Part shown: positions 20,501 through 21,846 of the stretch, piece by piece | Layout of the letters: every line of letters begins with the position of its first letter | Numbering within the stretch: the stretch's first letter is position 1 | Position numbers and translations under genes: made by a program | Notes under the pieces: generated by a model | Database searches by the model: none | Told to the model about the DNA's origin: nothing | Seen by the model: only the letters and a program-made list of their open reading frames with translations | Assembly (NCBI RefSeq): GCF_001039355.2 | Contig: NW_019775501.1 | Location: 236,892 to 258,737, forward strand | Length of the DNA stretch: 21,846 bases | DNA from: Lingula anatina | Taxonomy: Eukaryota; Brachiopoda; Lingulata; Lingulida; Lingulidae | Direction of reading: 5' to 3'

Positions 20501-21663
20501 CAGTACCTTACAGGCACAGACAGCCAAGGAGCTGCAGCAAGAACAGGTCTGCTTGTGAAATACATCTTGATGTGTTGAGAATACTGATAAAACTGCAATC
20601 AGAAATGGTTTGACTTGGATGTAAAAATTATAGTGTTTGGTGATGCCAGTAACTTCACATGGGATTCATAATTGTTAGTTGTGCTTTGGGGTCTGTTGTT
20701 TTTGTTTTCTGGTAGTCTTTGTTACCTTTGCGTCATTTCATCTCTGTCTACACTTTAATTTTTGATACATAAAAAATTAAAATACAGATAGAAGTCAGTT
20801 TTCATTTTACCTTTTGTTCTGTGTAAATGAGGCAGAAAAAGATGAGTTTAAAACCTGCTTCAAGATGGCATTACATTTTTGTTTCCCAAATCGCCATCCA
20901 AAAACTGCTTTAAAGTGGTCATTTTCATCTCCAAAATGGCCACCCAATTAATGTTTCTTCTTTCTGGTTTGATAAAAATTAGGAAAAATTCATGAACCAG
21001 CATCAGAACATGATGGACCAGTTCATTCAGGAGAGGGAGAAAGAAGTGGAAGAAATCAAAGAACAACATTCCAGAAAACTGCAAGATACCAATGCAGACC
21101 ACCAGAGGGCGCTGGAGGTTCTGAAATCTGAACACCAGATGGAGCTGCAAAAGATTCAAGAGGAGCATGCTGCAGAGATTGGACAACTGAAAGAAAAGAA
21201 GTCAGAAAGGGATTCTGAAGAGGTTGATAGGTTGCAGGAGTTGCAGGCCTTGAAAGAAGAGTTTGACCAGATGCAGAAGAAGCACAGTGACATCATAAGC
21301 ACACTGGAACAACAGCACCTTGAGGCAATGGAACAGTTGAAAATCCAAATTAAAGTAAGAACATTTTCATTGTGAGCATTTTGTGTAGCATCTATTACTG
21401 ATACAACATTAAGACTTTTTGGTCTTAGAATTTAGAATTTATTGGTTAAAAATACTTTCTCAGTGAAACTGGCCCCTAATTCTCATATAAGTTGCTGTGA
21501 GTTCTAAATGGTTCCTATGTTTTCTCTGTTGCAGGAAGAGCTGATCTCAGACCACATGAAGAAGTTTGAAGAGATGACGGCAGAGTTAGAGCAGAGCCAC
21601 CAGACTGAGGTGGATGAAGTGAGAGAGAAGTTAGCACAGGAATATCAAGGCATGGACTACTAA
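77..21663 (+). CDS. AKAP9: AKAP9/pericentrin-family giant coiled-coil scaffold, 5'-partial, 18 exons
   Basis: Overall gene span; the coding part is the join of the 18 exons listed separately. Seen: every intron is GT-AG and all phases agree, giving 2265 codons with no internal stop, open at the 5' end and closed by TAA. The protein is Glu/Gln/Lys/Leu-rich coiled coil with a few Ser/Pro linkers, no signal peptide and no membrane segment. Known: AKAP9 scaffolds PKA, phosphatases and the gamma-tubulin complex at the centrosome and cis-Golgi, and its C-terminal PACT domain targets it to the centrosome. Conserved blocks in exons 2, 4, 5 and 8 occur in the same order as in human AKAP9. Inferred: this is the single invertebrate AKAP9/pericentrin-type gene. 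No PKA-binding helix could be identified with confidence and PACT is absent from the window. Pericentrin or another golgin-like coiled-coil protein is the alternative, but less likely given TFAEKNFE. Confidence 0.8.
122..897 (+). other. intron 1 (776 bp)
   Basis: AT-rich, noncoding. Its one notable element is a long perfect inverted repeat at 629-760, listed separately. The acceptor is TTTTTCACTCAAG, ending at 897. No second exon is visible. Confidence 0.8.
629..760. repeat. inverted repeat, perfect 30-bp arms, 72-bp spacer
   Basis: Arm 629-658 (begins CTCCCTGGGGAGTCTC) is the exact reverse complement of 731-760 (ends GACTCCCCAGGGAG). The left arm itself contains a small palindrome GACTCCC-TG-GGGAGTC. 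A degenerate direct repeat TAGATCG(T/A)TCCA lies outside the arms near 603-614 and 763-774. It could be a small fold-back transposon or a transcribed hairpin; no family is recognised. Confidence 0.85.
898..1044 (+). CDS. AKAP9: exon 2 (49 codons, coiled coil)
   Basis: Follows acceptor CTCAAG and ends at CAG|GTAATT. Phase 0-0. The segment ELEETVLGKQLAIDSLTKEN resembles human AKAP9 MESELAGKQHEIEELNRELE (from memory), the start of the N-terminal coiled coil. Assembled residues 16-64. Confidence 0.87.
1045..1560 (+). other. intron 2 (516 bp)
   Basis: AT-rich intron with donor GTAATT and a strong acceptor CTCTCTTCCACAG. Nothing else recognisable was seen in it. Confidence 0.85.
1561..1638 (+). 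CDS. AKAP9: exon 3 (26 codons)
   Basis: Begins VPEAAGASAGAKEDEYK, an Ala/Gly-rich flexible stretch, and ends EQYNHR before donor GTATGA. Phase 0-0, joined in frame to exon 4 (NHR|MQEF). The last 18 nt and the donor recur downstream in intron 3 as a decayed duplication. Confidence 0.83.
1639..2090 (+). other. intron 3 (452 bp) with duplicated exon-3 border
   Basis: Contains a second copy of the exon-3 end plus donor (1770-1790) with following intron sequence (GGCATATAAAACTTAACACA shared), and a shorter third trace GAGCAGTACA at 1904. Ends with a T-rich tract and acceptor TGACTAG. Confidence 0.85.
2091..2261 (+). CDS. AKAP9: exon 4 (57 codons, conserved AKAP9 N-terminal block)
   Basis: Starts exactly after acceptor GACTAG with MQEFQAAIAHRDELISKL; human AKAP9 has LQEFEAAIKQRDGIITQL at the matching place (from memory), one of the best orthology anchors here. 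Ends QKQLQE|GTAATT, phase 0-0. The first Met is an internal codon and not the start of translation. Assembled residues 91-147. Confidence 0.95.
2262..2874 (+). other. intron 4 (613 bp)
   Basis: AT-rich; holds a T-rich stretch near 2347-2376 and an (AT)21 microsatellite listed separately. Acceptor is TTGTCTCCTGTTTTCTCAG. No coding sequence seen. Confidence 0.85.
2545..2586. repeat. (AT)21 microsatellite
   Basis: Uninterrupted AT dinucleotide run of 42 bp inside intron 4, self-complementary and likely polymorphic in length. Confidence 0.97.
2875..4076 (+). CDS. AKAP9: exon 5 (large coiled-coil exon, 400 codons plus 2 nt)
   Basis: Starts ADEALRNQKGG after TTTTCTCAG; human AKAP9 has SETLRN at this place. 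It encodes long heptad-rich coiled coil broken by a Ser/Pro linker KRSSSRPDSPSISQTDL at about nt 3145-3195, where a proline-directed SP site is visible. QLMTDVEDMQKQ before the linker and MQITQIKEQLREQ after it match human QLMGTVEELQKR and QQIVQMKQELIRQ (from memory), which fixes the register. Ends RSESER with a split codon AG|A at donor GTAAGT. Read-through of the upstream intron would add an ATG at 2845, but the acceptor at 2873-2874 and frame agreement with exon 4 argue against a start there. Assembled residues 148-548. Confidence 0.97.
4077..4665 (+). other. intron 5 (589 bp) with an internal duplication
   Basis: Donor GTAAGT, acceptor TCTGTATTCCAG. Two diverged direct copies of about 60 bp occur at 4191-4251 and 4360-4422, sharing ATTACTGC(C/T)AAAAATACC. 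Otherwise AT-rich, with no coding sequence. Confidence 0.82.
4666..4843 (+). CDS. AKAP9: exon 6 (split codon plus 59 codons)
   Basis: A from this exon completes the AGA codon begun in exon 5; it then reads FVQELQKARLELERVQTEKL, a canonical coiled coil with a CEVDHH break near 4787-4800, and ends VVDRLQKENR|GTAAGT in phase 0. Its last ten or so codons and donor are duplicated twice in the following intron as decayed copies. Assembled residues 548-607. Confidence 0.94.
4921..5000 (+). pseudogene. decayed copy 2 of exon-6 3' end plus donor region
   Basis: Reads EIAKVVDRLN then TAA, against ELAKVVDRLQ in exon 6, followed by intron-like sequence with TAGTGGCAAAA matching the real intron after the donor (GAGTGGCAAAA). 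The donor GT has become GGGTAAAT and the in-frame stop rules out use as a coding exon. Confidence 0.85.
5064..5101 (+). pseudogene. decayed copy 3 of exon-6 3' end
   Basis: GTGGTAGGCAGGCTACAG and the following codons read VVGRLQKEN then TAG, against VVDRLQKENR in exon 6. It keeps QKEN, which copy 2 has lost, so the two copies decayed independently. Confidence 0.8.
5122..5294 (+). mobile_element. 173-bp MITE, copy 1 (direct)
   Basis: About 94% identical to the 173-bp copy at 15842-16014. Ends CTGGGATAGCGCTA...GCGCCACCCCAG form imperfect terminal inverted repeats, flanked by CTACT and GTACT (4 of 5 positions equal), consistent with a 5-bp target duplication. It also has internal inverted repeats TTTAGCCAAAT/ATTTGGCTAAA. 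No open reading frame, so non-autonomous. The family is not recognised. Confidence 0.88.
5665..5793 (+). CDS. AKAP9: exon 7 (43 codons)
   Basis: DLAEARDALLRQVDEVHHIQ through HLGEENMQ, coiled coil, between acceptor AACGTTAG and donor GTATGT. Phase 0-0, so skipping it would leave the frame intact. Assembled residues 608-650. Confidence 0.91.
5835..5938. repeat. fold-back with 15-bp imperfect arms
   Basis: GGGGTCATATTGGCA at 5835-5849 pairs with TGCCAATGTGACCCT at 5924-5938 (13 of 15 positions). The loop has a nested TTGCCAA/TTGGTAA pairing near 5875-5891. Possibly an old MITE remnant; no clear target duplication. Confidence 0.5.
5939..5953 (-). promoter_or_regulatory. CTCF-like motif (minus strand)
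   Basis: Reverse strand reads ACAACAGATGGCGCT, 13 of 15 positions of the CTCF consensus CCASYAGRKGGCRSY. Motif only; binding is inferred. Confidence 0.35.
6301..6315 (+). promoter_or_regulatory. CTCF-like motif (plus strand)
   Basis: CCACCAGATGGCAGC fits every position of CCASYAGRKGGCRSY. Lies about 350 bp from the minus-strand motif and points away from it. Motif only. Confidence 0.42.
7391..9541 (+). CDS. AKAP9: exon 8 (717 codons, largest exon, AKAP9 signature block)
   Basis: Begins LSQEIERFGIEAS after acceptor TTCTTCCAG; ends ETKHSKK|GTGCGA in phase 0. Order: short coiled coil with EEWRVKYNSLIEENAYL, a Ser-rich linker GHSRSRSGSPASVGSHSE (about nt 7640-7692), then EWETRCQQLQEENQAL and KNTYTFAEKNFEDNYSRLEE (about nt 7828-7890), nearly identical to human AKAP9 RNTFSFAEKNFEVNYQEL (from memory). 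A Gly-rich break DVGYGGFAEEDGLQG follows at about nt 7943-7986. The rest is uninterrupted coiled coil to the exon end. The Met-initiated extension upstream to 7319 is intron. The donor GTGCGA is weaker than its neighbours, but frame and content change sharply there, with a stop at 9559. Assembled residues 651-1367. Confidence 0.97.
10546..10606. repeat. short hairpin, perfect 9-bp arms
   Basis: GCTATCTAG (10546-10554) and CTAGATAGC (10598-10606) are exact reverse complements 43 bp apart; the stem can extend with mismatches through CTCTC/GAGGG. Could be chance in AT-rich DNA. Confidence 0.45.
12119..12147. repeat. (CT)n/(CA)n microsatellite
   Basis: CT-rich run with one TT interruption, passing directly into a short CA run, within intron 8. 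Confidence 0.9.
15001..15240 (+). repeat. decayed tandem copies of the exon-9 acceptor region
   Basis: Real border: GATATTTCTGGTGTTTCAG|TTGGAGGCCCTGAAG at 15351-15384. Related copies: 15001-15035 (GATGTTTCGG...TTAGG then TTGGAATCCCTGAAG), 15131-15166 (TTATTTCTGGTGTTGATTAG) and 15206-15240 (GTATTTCTGGTGTTTCATT). A shared block TAAGATAATATAGTATT at 15093 and 15163 shows a period of about 70 bp. The first copy keeps about 15 nt of exon-like sequence. Confidence 0.78.
15370..15522 (+). CDS. AKAP9: exon 9 (51 codons)
   Basis: LEALKQQYEEQLENVKMQLE through LSELQQKHSE, coiled coil, phase 0-0, between acceptor GGTGTTTCAG and donor GTAGGT. GC content is clearly above the flanking introns. Follows exon 8 in frame (HSKK|LEAL). 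Assembled residues 1368-1418. Confidence 0.94.
15523..16114 (+). other. intron 9 (592 bp) with MITE copy 2
   Basis: AT-rich; its main content is the 173-bp transposon at 15842-16014. Acceptor CCCTCTTGTCACTGCAG is strong. Confidence 0.88.
15842..16014 (+). mobile_element. 173-bp MITE, copy 2 (direct)
   Basis: Terminal inverted repeats CTGGGGTAGCGCTAACA and its partner, the reverse complement of TTGCTATCGCCACCCCAG, agree at 14 of 17 positions. A perfect 5-bp target duplication CTTAG flanks it (15837-15841 and 16015-16019). About 10 differences from copy 1, so the family moved recently. It ends 100 nt before exon 10. Confidence 0.93.
16115..16234 (+). CDS. AKAP9: exon 10 (40 codons)
   Basis: EIGAMAGQLDATHQEIFEKM through EEIKKDHQ, charged coiled coil; acceptor CACTGCAG, donor GTAGCA. 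Phase 0-0, 120 nt, so its loss would be frame-neutral. It sits between two oppositely oriented copies of the same transposon, 100 nt upstream and 47 nt downstream. Assembled residues 1419-1458. Confidence 0.92.
16282..16457 (-). mobile_element. MITE, copy 3 (inverted, diverged)
   Basis: Reverse-complement match along the whole 173-bp element. The clearest part is 16373-16456, where AGTCAAATCAACCC, TTTTAGCATTTGGCTA and GCGAGTGCTAGC...TACCCCA pair with the start of copy 2. More decayed than copies 1 and 2, and its target duplication is no longer clear. Confidence 0.85.
16651..16900 (+). repeat. degenerate tandem repeats before exon 11
   Basis: ATAACACTGCT occurs at 16651, 16708, 16781 and 16843, and as ATAATATTGCT at 16881 next to the real acceptor; ATTTATTAAAA and AAAGATG(C/T) follow several units. 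Spacing is about 40-75 bp. Confidence 0.85.
16907..17141 (+). CDS. AKAP9: exon 11 (78 codons plus 1 nt)
   Basis: AEMKLQLEALKFTTEQIYSS onward, with LVKAEKEAEMTRALDSLRDT and DRQHQQDLAAKT, coiled coil and relatively GC-rich. Acceptor TTCCCTAG, donor G|GTGATT, leaving phase 1. Assembled residues 1459-1536. Confidence 0.94.
17142..17340 (+). other. intron 11 (199 bp)
   Basis: Short AT-rich intron ending in TATTGTTATTTTAG; nothing else seen. Confidence 0.88.
17341..17408 (+). CDS. AKAP9: exon 12 (small, 68 nt)
   Basis: Completes GCA (Ala) from exon 11 and reads SLEEESKLMFENLKAEHQQA then LE before donor GTAAGA. Phase restored to 0. Too short to stand out alone, but both splice sites and the frame bridge between exons 11 and 13 support it. 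Confidence 0.87.
17409..17660 (+). other. intron 12 (252 bp)
   Basis: AT-rich, acceptor GTCATATTTTACAG. Nothing else seen. Confidence 0.88.
17661..17811 (+). CDS. AKAP9: exon 13 (50 codons plus 1 nt)
   Basis: NLKLEYQQGYSKEVERMQQQ onward to EMLVKQAE, with a Gln-rich patch and a GS break (DRGSVEEY). Donor G|GTATCT leaves phase 1. Confidence 0.94.
17812..18157 (+). other. intron 13 (346 bp)
   Basis: AT-rich with a C13 homopolymer at 18001-18013. Acceptor TTTCCCTTTTAG. Nothing coding. Confidence 0.88.
18001..18013. repeat. C13 homopolymer
   Basis: Thirteen consecutive C in otherwise AT-rich intron; a common place for sequencing length error. Confidence 0.95.
18158..18340 (+). CDS. AKAP9: exon 14 (183 nt)
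   Basis: Completes GAA from exon 13, then MRQNLQRIHEEEMSSLKSAM through LQAQLQQAT; coiled coil, phase 1-1 (frame-neutral). The donor G|GTGTGG is weak but is followed at once by loss of coding character. Confidence 0.94.
18341..18600 (+). other. intron 14 (260 bp)
   Basis: AT-rich with a short (TG)n run near 18474-18489; acceptor TATCTATATTACAG. Confidence 0.88.
18601..19743 (+). CDS. AKAP9: exon 15 (large coiled-coil exon with Ser/Thr-Pro linker)
   Basis: Opens EAVKKEEEKAKAELMENHNK in frame with exon 14 (the ATG at 18642 is internal). A first coiled coil is followed by a disordered linker at about nt 18793-18965 with SRPSSASIERQDSADKSSE and DSTPPTSPRGE, which offers several proline-directed phosphorylation sites. 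Then comes about 250 residues of dense coiled coil ending QDVQDEMKTFRE, donor G|GTAAGT, phase 1-1. No clear PKA-anchoring helix or SxIP EB-binding motif was found in the linker. Confidence 0.97.
19744..20403 (+). other. intron 15 (660 bp)
   Basis: AT-rich, with a short direct repeat ATACACCTCAGT at about 20055 and 20118. The acceptor is ATTTAATACATCTAG, with a weak pyrimidine tract. No coding sequence seen. Confidence 0.82.
20404..20546 (+). CDS. AKAP9: exon 16 (143 nt)
   Basis: Completes GGA from exon 15, then VEKGECPEVEERFQRELELT through LQAQTAKELQQEQ; coiled coil after a short Gly/Cys/Pro break. Donor CAG|GTCTGC is nonstandard after GT but gives phase 0, matching exon 17. A TGA lies in frame shortly after if read through. 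Confidence 0.9.
20547..20982 (+). other. intron 16 (436 bp) with a 50-bp tandem duplication
   Basis: Two diverged adjacent copies at 20849-20899 and 20900-20945 share AAAA(C)CTGCTT(C/T)AA, ATTTT and CCAAA(A)T(C/G)GCCA(T/C)CC. Acceptor GATAAAAATTAG has a poor pyrimidine tract. Confidence 0.8.
20983..21354 (+). CDS. AKAP9: exon 17 (124 codons)
   Basis: EKFMNQHQNMMDQFIQEREK onward; regularly spaced His-containing segments (QHSRKLQD, DHQRALEV, EHQMELQK, EEHAAEIG, KHSDIIS, QHLEAMEQ) form charged coiled coil. Ends LKIQIK|GTAAGA, where the exon's last base is A and not G. Phase 0-0. Assembled residues 2100-2223. Confidence 0.95.
21099..21113 (+). promoter_or_regulatory. CTCF-like motif inside exon 17
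   Basis: CCACCAGAGGGCGCT fits all positions of CCASYAGRKGGCRSY while encoding DHQRAL. It may be a coincidence of coding sequence. Confidence 0.25.
21535..21663 (+). CDS. AKAP9: exon 18, terminal exon in this window (42 codons plus stop)
   Basis: EELISDHMKKFEEMTAELEQ through LAQEYQGMDY, then TAATAA at 21661-21666. Strong acceptor TTTTCTCTGTTGCAG. Coiled-coil heptads continue to about LAQEYQ and only the last few residues (GMDY) depart from that composition. Possible internal donors are GAA|GTGAGA (GT at 21619, phase 0) and AAG|GCATGG (GC at 21650). The stop may therefore belong to a short isoform while longer transcripts splice onward. No PACT domain precedes it. Confidence 0.9.
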   Translation, partial: EELISDHMKKFEEMTAELEQSHQTEVDEVREKLAQEYQGMDY

Positions 21664-21800
21664 TAACGAATTATTTAATTACATTATTTTTTTGAATGTT
21701 TAATCTTGATATGTATTTATTTATTTAAAAATCACACTGGCACAGTATTACTGTAAATCAGTATTGTTAGCAATAAAGCTCTTACTGTGCATAAGTTAAT
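21664..21800 (+). other. 3' UTR with poly(A) signal
   Basis: AT-rich sequence after the stop; its 3' limit is approximate, taken as about 20-25 nt after AATAAA at 21772-21777, with TGTGCA as a possible cleavage region. Confidence 0.65.
21772..21777 (+). terminator. AATAAA polyadenylation signal
   Basis: Canonical hexamer 108 nt after the stop codon, on the coding strand, at a sensible distance for a short 3' UTR. Confidence 0.65.
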
Positions 21801-21817
21801 TAAAGAAGGGCACAAAA

Positions 21818-21843
21818 AGAGAGAGAGAGAGAGAGAGAGAGAG
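21818..21843. repeat. (AG)13 microsatellite at window end
   Basis: Uninterrupted AG dinucleotide run just past the poly(A) signal. Confidence 0.96.
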
Positions 21844-21846
21844 GAT

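Noticed and set aside
1-21846. CRISPR arrays, operons, prophage, rRNA or tRNA genes, viral genes
   Set aside because: None seen; the window is an ordinary spliced animal-type gene with intronic repeats.

Overview
The window is intron-rich eukaryotic genomic DNA carrying one protein-coding gene on the + strand that spans it from end to end. AT-rich introns with GT-AG borders, an AATAAA poly(A) signal, small inverted-repeat transposons and the lack of any operon-like arrangement all point to an animal nuclear genome. The protein resembles vertebrate AKAP9 but is diverged, which suggests an invertebrate. A mollusc or other lophotrochozoan is a guess that the sequence alone cannot prove.

Eighteen consecutive exons (77-21663) can be joined with perfectly consistent reading frame into 2265 codons ending at a real stop. 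The 5' end, including the start codon, lies before the window. The product is almost entirely coiled coil. Several blocks match human AKAP9 (AKAP450/CG-NAP/yotiao), recalled from memory: MQEFQAAIAHRDELI (human LQEFEAAIKQRDGII), QLMTDVEDMQKQ (QLMGTVEELQKR) and KNTYTFAEKNFEDNY (RNTFSFAEKNFEVNY). I therefore call it the N-terminal and central part of an AKAP9/pericentrin-family scaffold of the centrosome and Golgi. The C-terminal PACT domain that anchors the family to the centrosome is not in the window.

Layout: exons 1-4 (77-2261) are small. Exon 5 (2875-4076), exon 8 (7391-9541) and exon 15 (18601-19743) are large and hold most of the protein. A 5.8-kb intron (9542-15369) splits the gene. Exons 9-14 and 16-18 are small. 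Exon 18 ends in TAATAA and is followed by a 3' UTR with AATAAA, so a transcript can end here about 2.3 thousand residues in, like the short yotiao form of human AKAP9. It may alternatively splice onward from donors inside the last exon.

The most interesting structure lies in the introns. (1) A 173-bp transposon with terminal inverted repeats and a 5-bp target duplication occurs twice in direct orientation and once inverted; two copies face each other around exon 10 and could loop that exon out. (2) At least four exon borders (end of exon 3, end of exon 6, start of exon 9, region before exon 11) are accompanied by decayed local tandem copies, some carrying recognisable coding sequence. (3) A perfect 30-bp inverted repeat lies in intron 1. 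(4) CTCF-like motifs lie in intron 7 and exon 17.
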